Shown: one piece after another, positions 24,601 through 34,512 of the stretch
Layout of the letters: every line of letters begins with the position of its first letter
Position numbering within the stretch: the stretch's first letter is position 1
From: Lingula anatina
Lineage: Eukaryota > Brachiopoda > Lingulata > Lingulida > Lingulidae
DNA: 64,000 bases
Assembly: GCF_001039355.2 (NCBI RefSeq)
Contig: NW_019775444.1
Location: 342,203-406,202, forward strand
Direction of reading: 5' to 3'
Notes under the pieces: generated by a model
Seen by the model: only the letters and a program-made list of their open reading frames with translations
What the model was told of the DNA's origin: nothing
The model's database searches: none
Translations under genes and position numbers: made by a program

Positions 24601-26126
24601 GACAGCCGAAAGGGTTTTTTTGACAGACGACAAGAATTTGACTAAATAAAAGATAGATGAACCCCATAATGATCACAGTGAAGACGATATATCACACTGA
24701 TGTTTCAGTGGTTTACCCAAATAATCCAAAGAAAAAAATGCAACTGCGCACGAAATCATATCATATGTCCCCCTAGGCAATAATAGAAAAATGTCATGAA
24801 GAATTTATAACTTTTACGGCTATTTTTAAACAATTATAACATTATGCATTTTTCAAGCTTTCAGATGTCCATATTTACAAGCATGCCTCAATGTACATTA
24901 TGTACAAGTATATCTTAGGACAGCTTCCTCATACCGTTGACATCAAACGTGCCAGTAAACGGTGTTCTATGTTAGTGCCCATGGGCATTAATTTTAAGTA
25001 GGGGCGTATCAAAAGACGCGGACAGAAAAAAAGGGCTCAATCTTGGACTTTTGGAACCAGAGAACGCCCATGGCCTGGAGTGTTGACAGCCAAGACGTTC
25101 AGATGGCGTCTTTTTTAATTAATAAGTAGTTTGGTTTTGAAGTGAAAGTGAAAAACGAGCAAAGTGTATGAGTAGTAATAGTTTTTCTTTACAGGAATCT
25201 TTAGCTTATTTGATGAATGGTAGTTCAAAGCAATTCATTTTCAAGATTAAGACTTAAGATGATAAAGGTTGTCTACCCACCACAAGAAACAGATAAAGGA
25301 CGGGCTAGTTGCTTATGGACGCCCTTTTATCGTTTATTTCCCAAACCATTAGATCATGAATGTATTTACACAATGTTAGGGTGGATAAATGAAAATCTTC
25401 TTGCTTTTCAATATAAAGAATTACGATATTTAAATTACTTGCTTTTTAAACCATCTTTATTTATTTTTTGTAGAATCGGTCACGCTCGTATATTAGATTT
25501 AATCACTCCAACATCCTTAGACCCTTTTTAAAGCCATATTACCGGCGAACGTATTTTCGGATGTTAAGCCTTAATTCGTCTCACGTCGTGATTCAGGGGC
25601 ACATAAAAGAGATGCCTGTTCAAAAGGCCTATTACCTTTTATGTCCTGGCCATGATTTCGAAATAAACATAAATTTCCATTCTAGTTATAAGACGAAGGA
25701 AGAAATACAAATCATAATTATGAAAATGGGTTAATTGCATTCCAGCACGCCTTGACTCCATAATGCTTACTGTAAGATAAATAGTCCATTTGAACACCCA
25801 GTTTTCAATTTTAATTAGGAATTGGATTATTTATGACGGGAACTAAAAGTGCTTTACTTTGATGGTTAACTTCAGCGAATCTAAATAAGGTTTGCTGTCT
25901 TGTCCACCCCTGTGACACTTGATGCGGTAAAAGGCTGTTAATTTAGTGCGTTTTTGGCCCATTTACAGCGTAATTTGGGCACTGTTCCCACTAATGTACA
26001 TTTGAACAGGTACGATGCTGTGTGTGTGCTGTGAAGAATTAGGAGTGTTGAAATAAGATTGTGCATCACGTACAATAGCTCATACTGCTTCCTCCTCTGC
26101 ACTTGTAAAGGTGAGCTTTGATTCTC

Positions 26127-26161
26127 TGTCTCTCTCTCTTTCTTTCTTCTCTTTCTCTCTC

Positions 26162-26201
<40 letters not shown>

Positions 26202-26290
26202 GGCATATATAAACATACACAGGCAAGCTCTAACGAAAACAGGCACGCGCACTCGCGAGTGCACGCACGCACACACACACCAGCACACAT
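26127..26290. repeat. (CT)n followed by (CA)n and CA-rich DNA
   Basis: CT-rich repeats at 26127-26164 run into (AC)n at 26168-26200 and degenerate CA-rich sequence up to about 26290. Open frames read through here (Thr/His or Val/Cys runs) are repeat artefacts. Confidence 0.9.
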
Positions 26291-27267
26291 GCAGTCACGC
26301 ATACATGCGGAGCGCACCATACGTGCAATATTAAATAATATGATTGTCAAGCAGCTAATTGATATATCCCTCAGATAACAGCTGTGCAGTCAGCCTATAA
26401 GTTTTAAGAAACATCCAGGCGAAAAAAGCATCCAGAATACGTAAAACGAAACGTTGCTGATTAGACAGTCTTTCACCTTCTGGCAGATGCTCTGCATAGA
26501 TACCTAGTTCAGAAACATGTTTTAACGCTTAAGAGGTTATTTAATGTTGAGGCTACATACCAAAGTAAATTAAGTGTCTTAGGCACATCCTAAGCCAATC
26601 CTTACGTGAAAGTTTTTACCATTACCAAACCTATACAAAACGTGCTGGCGTGTTTTTTATAAACCTGATTTGGTTTCATTTCCGTGGAAGAGATAAACAA
26701 CCCTTCAAGTCACCCTGAGTTTATGGACAGTCTTGGAGTCTCCACCCTCCCCATCCCCACCCTCGCTATCCCCTGCCACCTTAAAGAAACAGCTGAAATC
26801 CTAGAGAGAGAATTCCCGTAGCTTCAAGGTTGATTTGTTAGACGGATTACATTCTCCGCATGCATGAGGCAAACAAGATACACGGGAGAAAAGAAAATTA
26901 ATGGGATTCACCTGAAAAATATCACAGAACTTAATTTTATTTCATCACGCATTCAGGCCATGAGTGTTCAGTTAACAATGTTCCGTTTTAAAATTTGATT
27001 GGTGCATTTATTTCTGACTGTCACTATTTAAACGGGCGTAGCTCTATCTAGACTCGCATTTTGACTAGTTGGATTGCACCCCATAAACGCGTTTGATGAA
27101 TAGGCAATTCAGCATGATGGTTAGTACGTGCAAGTCTTGCTGATGGTTTTTATCTTACTCACAGAAAAAAAAGAACACAGCGTTAGGTCTGGATACGAAT
27201 TAATGTTTTTTCTTAACCATCAGCTTTGGGGGGATTTTGCCGGCGACTCACAATATACATTCTTTGG

Positions 27268-27276
27268 TATATAAAG
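27268..27276 (+). promoter_or_regulatory. TATA box candidate for the first sHSP
   Basis: TATATAAAG lies about 126 bp upstream of the ATG at 27402, which would put transcription start near 27300. A splice acceptor-like TTGCAG at 27333-27338 lies between the two, so the gene may instead (or also) use a distant 5' exon. I saw no perfect heat-shock element next to this box. Confidence 0.45.
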
Positions 27277-27401
27277 TCGCACAGATGTATTTAAGATATT
27301 TTAATAAAAGAATGACGTGTTTTCTCTTGCATTGCAGGTGACTACGTTCAACAAGAAACAGATTTCCTGGAAAGGGAAAGCACTAGCTAACAGCCGTTGC
27401 C

Positions 27402-28526
27402 ATGTCAACAAGAATTAACGTGGAACAAGATTATCGAGGCACTCCAACTTTGGAACGTCTTAGGAAATCGGCAACTATTGATGATCCAACTTCTCCGGGT
27501 AAGAAACGCGTCACTATCCAAACTGATGCAGATTCAGGATATGATGAACCAACGAGAGGTCGCCCCATAAACATTCACCGTGAGGGAATTAGCCCAAGAC
27601 ATTCACCTCGCTTGGCCCACCGTATGATGACAGAGCCTGGATTTCAAGTCCCAACTGATCCTTTCTTCGATTTTCCTCACAAATCGGGACGAAGATTTGA
27701 CGACTTTCACCGCCGCGCCTCACCAAACCCAATGGCGTCGGATTGGGAGCGAGAAATGGAGCGCATGCAGCGTGAGTTTTTCAGAGACAGAGACAGAGAT
27801 TTCAATCAAATGCACAGTCCGCCGGGGCCGGACAGAGTAGTAGAGCGCACCATCAATATGCCTCCGACGAGGCATGCCGCAGATATTCACGGAGATTATT
27901 TCAGGAACATGGAGTCCAATTCCCCTAAAGACGATGTCAAAGTGGCGTTCGTGGCCGATAAAGATGGCAACCCAAAATATACAGTTAAAATGTTCATGGG
28001 ATCCAACATCAAACCGGAAGAACTTTATCTCTCCACCAATGGTCAAAATGTAACCGTTGAGGTGAAGCAAAATATCCAAGAAGGAAATTCAACCGTTACC
28101 AGAAAGTACAGCCGGAGCGTGGTGTTACCAGATTCCGTACAGGCGCAAAAAGTTGAGGCGTCTCTCGGGCCAGACGGGACGCTCGTTCTGGAGGCTCCAG
28201 CAACACCCCCAGACTACAACCACCACCGTGAAGCCTCTTTCACAAGCAACTGGCCCATCGTCAGCGATCCCGATTCCCATGTTCGTAAAATACGCCAAGA
28301 ACTTTACCTCCCAGACTACCCTCCGGAAAACATAAAAGTGAAAACAATTAATCGTAAAGTCGTGGTGAATGCAGAGCGAGAGGAGAATATTAGCGGTGGC
28401 ACAGAAAAGAGGGTCTTCAATAAGGAGTTTGAATTGCCGGAGAATGTTGATCCCTTTAGTGTCAATGCACATGTCACCAAAGACGGCAAACTGATCATTG
28501 AGGCGCCCTTAAAGTTGTCGAATTAA
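27402..28526 (+). CDS. Small heat shock protein with two alpha-crystallin domains
   Basis: This is an uninterrupted 374-codon frame. The N-terminal 175 residues are rich in Arg, Asp and Pro and hold the motif DWEREMERMQREFF near residue 113, which the second sHSP shares as a variant. Two alpha-crystallin domains follow, at about 178-265 and 290-370. Each has the family pattern of a KYTVKMF- or RQELYL-type strand, a KVVVNAE-like strand and a final G-T/K-L-I/V-EAP motif. Such proteins are ATP-independent chaperones that hold unfolding clients. Most animal sHSPs have one alpha-crystallin domain; two in tandem are known from flatworms and relatives. There is no clear C-terminal I-x-I anchor. The start is the first ATG in frame, in good context (GCCATGTC). 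Confidence 0.93.
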   Translation: MSTRINVEQDYRGTPTLERLRKSATIDDPTSPGKKRVTIQTDADSGYDEPTRGRPINIHREGISPRHSPRLAHRMMTEPGFQVPTDPFFDFPHKSGRRFDDFHRRASPNPMASDWEREMERMQREFFRDRDRDFNQMHSPPGPDRVVERTINMPPTRHAADIHGDYFRNMESNSPKDDVKVAFVADKDGNPKYTVKMFMGSNIKPEELYLSTNGQNVTVEVKQNIQEGNSTVTRKYSRSVVLPDSVQAQKVEASLGPDGTLVLEAPATPPDYNHHREASFTSNWPIVSDPDSHVRKIRQELYLPDYPPENIKVKTINRKVVVNAEREENISGGTEKRVFNKEFELPENVDPFSVNAHVTKDGKLIIEAPLKLSN

Positions 28527-28530
28527 TAAA
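28525..28530 (+). terminator. Possible polyadenylation signal overlapping the stop
   Basis: AATAAA begins within the TAA stop of the first sHSP. If it is used, the 3' UTR would be only some 20-30 nt. A later signal may be the real one. Confidence 0.35.
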
Positions 28531-31500
28531 AACTTTAGGTCATGATTCACCATAAGTATTAACTTGTACGTATCCCAGAGTGTACATAAAAAGCCTTGAT
28601 AATATATGATAACGGGTTTTTGTAATTAGCAAGGTTGCTATTTCCGCGTTCTTGCTGTAATAAGCACTTAAATACAGGCGGACAGTAACCTATAGATGTA
28701 AGAACACGAAGAGATAGTTCAGTGTTCGTAATCGTACTACTGGCATTTAAATGTCATCAATCGACTAGGGAATCAAAATCATTGTAATTTTAAGGGTAAT
28801 ACTGCGTACATGTGACTGGGTTTAAGTTCTTCCGTATTGGTAACCGTTCTATTGTATACCCAAACACAGTTCTGTGTGTTTATGTTAAATAGGGTTATAT
28901 ATTGTATAGATACATGCACTACTAAAGAAGCGCAAGTGATAACTATATTGGGAAGAGTGATTATGCTGTATGCTTTAATAGGATCTCTACAGTTAAATGA
29001 ATGAAGCAAAGTCTTTCTGTTTCTACTATTCAGATAAGTGTCTTTTGCGGTTTCTTAATGTTATTTAAATTATTGAGATCCTGTCTGTTTGTCAATGTAA
29101 GATATTCTTTTAGGACAACCGGCTTAAACCAGTTTCATAAGTTATGAGTAATGGTGAGACGCCATGTGCTGTGCAAAACGCATACTGATGCAGGGACATA
29201 CATTGACAAAACTGCTATGTTCACGCAAATATACATGTGAGGAAGTAATGACACTGCAAAACCTCTCAGGCGGAGGTCTAGTAGCACTGCAAGGTTTATA
29301 TATCATTTTGACGTACAGAAAAGAAGGGCAAAGATGCGTGGGATCTTTGAGATATATATTTTGTGCAGTCTGAACACATTCATCTGATGACGCAAGTTTG
29401 GCTGATGTCCGGTCAAAAGTAGGTCTTGTGTGAACGCAACCTAATTTCACTTAATGTTACGTAGCCTTTTTAGAGAAAAGATGAGCACCGGAAATCTTCG
29501 TGCTTTCTGGAATCATCATGAGTCACAGGTAGAGAGGAGGAGTCAATTTGAAAACGAAAAAATTTCAAGAGTACTTTAATTGACTCTAGCCCAACACAAC
29601 TGTAATGATTTAAGGTAAATTTTAGTTTGAATGTACTCACCGCACATAAACTTGAAAAGGACAATTCATGTTCACTGTAAAATCAAACTTAATTTTACCT
29701 ATTTACTTGGCTTCGTGAAAAAGATTACGGTTATTTTATTTAATTAATCGTCATTTGCCTCATTTCTCACTGTTCAAATATTCCCACCTTGCTACATGTA
29801 TACTTATTATGAATATAGCCGTTATTTTTCATATGTTCCATAAACAAGCAATAAGTGTCAACTAATAGAAATATCAGGTAAGCTTGGATGTTTTATGGCC
29901 TGCATTATGCAATGCGGAGAACACTAACATCCAGTGTTATGGATGTAGCCAGATATTCAAAACGAATCGGATATTTCCACAATATACAGCAGTAAGACTT
30001 GGTCTTTCCTCTCTATATATATTTGTGCCTCGGGCTTTTGGGTGTTTTTTGCATAAAAACGGTGGACGCACTACACCCTGTAATCACATACAGCGAATCA
30101 AATGTTTAACCCTTGCACTGACAATTACTGAGTAACTACATGTATGGTAAAGCATTTCCGTATTCTTACCTTCCATGCTGATTTGATCAAAATGAATTGA
30201 AGTAAATGTGTACACGTTTTCATCACTTCCCTTTGTTGTTTTAATTAAAATTACTGTACATACAATATTATTCGAAATTGTTATCAACTTAAGTTGCAAA
30301 ATAAATATAGATATTTAATGTCTGTTATGTTATTTTTTTTAAAGGTCCATTTGACAAAAAGTGAACATTTTGCCAGTAACGCAAAGATTTTGCGTAAAAT
30401 TTCATTATGCGTTACAAAATAATCATGTTATCAGTATCCCTTTTGGGCAATGTAATTTGGGGCATAAGTTGGAACTACATGTACATAAATAATAAAAAAT
30501 ACTGAGAAAACTGATTTCAAAAACTATTCATACCCGCACAAAAACGAAGTAGATACTCCAGCGCAGAAGACTACTGCAATCATACTGCAAACATGCTTCA
30601 AATCTGCTTCGACGTGGGAGCTAATTAGCATATTTGAAACATGCTTCTATCATGCTGCTAATCTACTGCATTAATGCTCCTCCTCTGTACAACCCTATGT
30701 AATTTTTGAAGTAGAATTGCAGTAGGCTATGCTGCATTTCTACTGCAAATATGCTCCACACCTCTACTGCGTTAATGCTTCTTTGCTACTTCGATACTAC
30801 TGCATTTTCGTGCGGGTAGTGTCTGTAGAAGGGCTCAAAATTCTTGATCTACAGAAAGGACAAATTAATAGTTTTTAAGTCAGCAATAAATCAAATATAA
30901 TAACGATGTATGTATGTGGCACACTACAAACATTCAGTTATATATTTAGAATGGTACATTTGGCGCAATCCTCACTAAGTACATTGTAGGCCTACACATC
31001 AGACCTTCCCAGTGAATATGCCGTTTGCTGGCAGATGTAGGGTATGTAAATTTTTTTCACTTTTATTTGATTTGGTGATTTTAGTCCAGATATACAAAGG
31101 CTGTAAGGGTTATTTTTATTGACACGTCATATTTAGGGGACACTTACTAATAAGTCTGTTGAGAAATAACTAATCTGAACTTATAGTAGGAGCTTTTGCA
31201 CCGAGTGCGGTAGAGAAGACAAACAGTCGCAATCTATGCCTTGAAAGAATTTGACCTGAGCTGATGACCCTTTTACACTGTTTTATAGAAGCCGTAGCGG
31301 TAAACAAGAAGTTATTCACCTGTTTACCCACTTAGTGTGGGTGGGGCCAGGCACTTCGTGAATGTACATATTGCTCATACATGTGCAAACAACGCCTTCA
31401 CACAATAAAAAATAAACTGCGCAATTTTATGACAAGTATGAATGAGATTCATCAGGAAACCTTAAATGGAAATTTTGAATGAGTATTAGTTATGAAATTT

Positions 31501-32170
31501 TAGAATTATAAACATTTTCTAAAGGCACAATTGGGATTTTTATCTGGAAAGAAATTCGTTAAAATGATTTGAAAAATCTTGCTTGGATACAGTGTTTTCA
31601 ATGAATGAATGGTACATGTGACGTATATCATTTAGGAAAAAGCTCACAAAACGCACCCGAAAAATCCATCAAACTACTGAAAAGGAATACAATAGGCCAA
31701 ATAATGGAAGATGTTCAGATTTAATCTATTAGCACCCAGAAACCAGCTCACCTAAATGTAAAATAGAATATTCCCGACCAAAATGTTACCCATCCGCTAT
31801 ATTAACATGAGGACACATAAATTAAGAATATTATTTACCAATCTGTGATATATTCCTGAACAGCTTTTTTGAGTTAAAATCAACTATTCCTAACCGTTTC
31901 GGTATTAAAGATGATTTCTCAACGTCAAAGGTGATTTTTGAATAATCATAACTATTTTAGCCCTGTATTAATTTGGTGGTCTAGAAAGAGAGAAAACAAA
32001 AAGTAAAATTTTTTACTCCGTTGTAAAATGCATATTTAACATATCTTCTTTTGGTAGCGGAAGTGACGTACCTACAAAAATTCCACCCGAAAAATACCTG
32101 CATGATAAATCAACATATTACCATGAATTCGTGTGGACTCGGGCTGCGATCTATTTTTAGCCAGCTACAT
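28531..32170. other. Intergenic region between the sHSP genes
   Basis: No gene is supported. The only clear structure is the inverted-repeat element at 30531-30818. The scattered short open frames lack family resemblance and splice context. Confidence 0.6.
30531..30818. mobile_element. MITE-like element with TACCCGCAC ends, 288 bp
   Basis: The left end TACCCGCACAAAAACGAAGT and the right end, in reverse complement, TACCCGCACGAAAATGCAGT form terminal inverted repeats of about 22 bp. The termini start and end with TA, compatible with a TA target duplication. The interior repeats TACTGCA and CATGCTTC-like words many times. It has no coding capacity. It is probably a Tc1/mariner-type or related MITE; the assignment is tentative. 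Confidence 0.7.
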
Positions 32171-32176
32171 CATCGG

Positions 32177-32215
32177 ATTCTGGAAATATCAGAACACTTG
32201 GCAGCCGTATAAATA
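32177..32215 (+). promoter_or_regulatory. Heat-shock element and TATA box of the second sHSP
   Basis: ATTCTGGAAATATCAGAACA at 32177-32196 contains a perfect nTTCnnGAAn pair followed by two imperfect units in the same 5-bp register, the binding pattern of heat shock factor. TATAAATA follows 11 bp later at 32208-32215. Together they form a compact stress-inducible core promoter for the exon ending at 32336. Confidence 0.75.
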
Positions 32216-32239
32216 TTGCTCGGCTCCAGCTCAAAGTGC

Positions 32240-32336
32240 ATTGCAGTCTCAAAAGAGATTCGGCAAACAGCCGCAGCGATTTCCTAGCTGAACCCGAACC
32301 AAAAGCTAGCATTCCCCAGGCATCCAGGGTGAAAAG
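32240..32336 (+). other. Non-coding first exon of the second sHSP (predicted)
   Basis: Transcription starting about 25-30 bp after the TATA box would give an exon of roughly 95 bp ending at 32336, before the donor GTAAGA. The matching acceptor (ATTTCAG) is at 33438, 46 bp before the ATG. The intron is about 1.1 kb. The start is inferred, not seen. Confidence 0.55.
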
Positions 32337-33483
32337 GTAAGAGCCGGTCGAGGCATTACTGAAGTTAAGGCCCTGTGCTATTCTTGCAAAAATATGCAAT
32401 AAGAGTATCATAACATGCAGATTTATATAGTCGTTCTCGTCTTGGCATCATCATCATTTTTGCTGTTGTGCTACGAAATATCGGCCACTTGTTAATGAGC
32501 TATTAATAGATTAATTTTGGCACAATGAGAAAAGTTGGTTGCTTGATCACTCTCTGGTGTAGCGGCGTTAAAGTTGGTTGTGGCGAAGTCCCGCGATGCC
32601 GATACGGATTCGCTTCATAAGCAGAAGGTGAAGTATGGTGTTGAAGAGAAAGGCCGATGTTATTGATCCAGTGACTCACGATCTCTACTAGATTTATGTG
32701 TTTACTTCCAGACAATACATCGCATTAGGGGTTGATGTTTTATCTTATAGCTTTTTACGCACTTCTTTGAATCATTACAATTTCATTCCGTTTTTTATTA
32801 CCTACCTGTTTGACCTTCTAACATTCCTTTGAGGGACTAAAAAGAAACACCGTAACTGGCCTTTTTTTATTCCATAAGCCAATATGGGCGGGTTTGATCT
32901 TTGTATTTAAAGGTCAGATCCTAATATTTCCTTTACATGTGCTTGCAGTCCTGGTCAAATACGGTATTAGGCATGATGACTAGTATTATGCATGATGCAT
33001 GATGCACGATTCAGCTTTGCCCCTATTAGGTTTCACTCAGTGAACGATAACGATTAAATGCAAAAACTAATTTTCTGCATAATCTTAATGGAACATATAA
33101 TCGAATTCTGTGGAAGTCTTGGGGATTGATTTGATTTTTTTGTCATTAAATGACTAATGCTTGTTTCAATATTAGACGCTGTGAAGGAATGTACATAAAG
33201 AAATATATATTTGGCAATGACGGCAATTAGATAGAATAAATACTGTCCATCAAAATTGCAATTTTTGGTGAATAGTGGGCAATAAGATGAGGGTTTCATT
33301 GGATTCTTGACCACATTATCCATTCTCAGTTCCCCTGAAACATGAACAGATGGGCTCTCTTGGCGCCTACAGACACCGCCAATCACTGTAATCACAAGAG
33401 CGTTTAACGATTCCTAAATCAATTTCCATAATTTCAGAAATTCTGGTGAACCTACTGTCCAACAACAGACTGTATACTCAACC

Positions 33484-34434
33484 ATGGCCCAACCACAGCA
33501 GAATCAGCAGTCGGCCCAGAGAACGTATAGGTCTGAGATCTACATCCCAATTAAGAAAGACACAGTAACATTTGCCGACCGTCAGAAAAGCATTTGGGAG
33601 CAAATGGAAGAGAGAATGTCTCATCGTAGATCAGAATGGGAGCAAGACATCGAGCGGATGCGTCGCAATTTTTTCACGCTGGCACCCATGGATAAAATGC
33701 TTGGTCCTGTGAAATATGAAGAGGAACGCCACGTCGTACCGAGTCCATCGGGCGCTCCGCTCTTTAAAGTGGAGTTTGACGTTAAAGACTTCGCTGCTGA
33801 GGAAATTAAAGTCATCACGAAAGAGCAGAAGGTAATCGTCCAAGCAAAACACGTCGAAAAACGCGGAAATTCTACCGTCACGAAAGAATTCAGCAAGGAG
33901 ATCGAAGTTCCGCCAAATGTGGACCCACACGATCTCAAAGGTACCATCACCTCAGACGGAGTTCTGATCATCGAGGCTCAAGTCAGCGCTCCCTCTTACC
34001 AGGCCATCACATCACAGTCCCAGGGAGCCCTACAAGCCTCTCACTCACGTCCTCTCGAATCCAGCGCCGTCCAGACCACGTCGGGAAGCCAGAGAGGACC
34101 AATCATCACCGCCGCCGACGGTAGCCGAAAGCTGCACCTCCAGTTCCCGGTGGGCGACTATAAACCCGACGAAGTTGTTGTAAAAACTCACGATAGGAAA
34201 CTAATTATACATGCCCTACACGACGAGAAGACCGCCGGTCGATCAGTCCATAGAGAATTTAATAAGGAGTACGAGTTGCCCCAGAATGTGGACCCGTTAA
34301 CCGTTAGTGCATACATGACAGAGGATGGAAATCTCACCATCGAGGCGCCGCTGAAAGCCCCAAAGAGAGACACCCCCATTACATATGCTTCTACGCCTAA
34401 ATACATTCTCAATGTCACCCATTCCGGACAGTAA
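33484..34434 (+). CDS. Small heat shock protein with two alpha-crystallin domains, second copy
   Basis: A 316-codon intronless frame. The N-terminus holds SEWEQDIERMRRNFF near residue 50, a variant of the motif in the first sHSP. Alpha-crystallin domain 1 is at about 88-170 (from PLFKVEFDVKDF to VLIIEAQV) and domain 2 at about 213-295 (from KLHLQFPV to NLTIEAPLK), joined by a Ser/Gln-rich linker. It is a holdase chaperone by family. The ATG context, ACCATGG, is ideal, and an in-frame earlier ATG was not needed. It is clearly a paralogue of the gene at 27402 in the same orientation 5 kb away, with a shorter N-terminus and a longer C-terminal tail. Heat-shock control is supported by the upstream element. 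Confidence 0.94.
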   Translation: MAQPQQNQQSAQRTYRSEIYIPIKKDTVTFADRQKSIWEQMEERMSHRRSEWEQDIERMRRNFFTLAPMDKMLGPVKYEEERHVVPSPSGAPLFKVEFDVKDFAAEEIKVITKEQKVIVQAKHVEKRGNSTVTKEFSKEIEVPPNVDPHDLKGTITSDGVLIIEAQVSAPSYQAITSQSQGALQASHSRPLESSAVQTTSGSQRGPIITAADGSRKLHLQFPVGDYKPDEVVVKTHDRKLIIHALHDEKTAGRSVHREFNKEYELPQNVDPLTVSAYMTEDGNLTIEAPLKAPKRDTPITYASTPKYILNVTHSGQ

Positions 34435-34506
34435 ACGGACCCTCTAACTGCTGATGATAAAAAAACAGAATTTAAAGTGGAATGACTTTACTTTGTTTAA
34501 ATACGT

Positions 34507-34512
34507 AATAAA
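34507..34512 (+). terminator. Polyadenylation signal of the second sHSP
   Basis: AATAAA 72 bp after the stop codon gives a short 3' UTR. Confidence 0.6.

Larger units (their letters stand above)
18664..27260. other. Long non-coding region upstream of first sHSP
   Basis: No coding exon is supported. The region holds a possible promoter and exon near 19229-19425 (a TATTTAA box at about 19230 and a strong AAAAG/GTAAGC donor at 19425/19426). This could be a distant 5' UTR exon of the heat-shock gene at 27402, by analogy with the second sHSP gene. It also holds microsatellites at 19988-20015 (GA) and 26127-26200 (CT then CA), and a G-rich/C-rich inverted pair at 21434-21600. Confidence 0.4.

Noticed and set aside
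25217-25531. 104-codon plus-strand frame
   Set aside because: No domain, no splice signals matching neighbours, and composition like the surrounding AT-rich DNA.
25938-26378. Open frames with Thr-His or Val-Cys runs
   Set aside because: Direct read-through of the CT/CA microsatellite on both strands.
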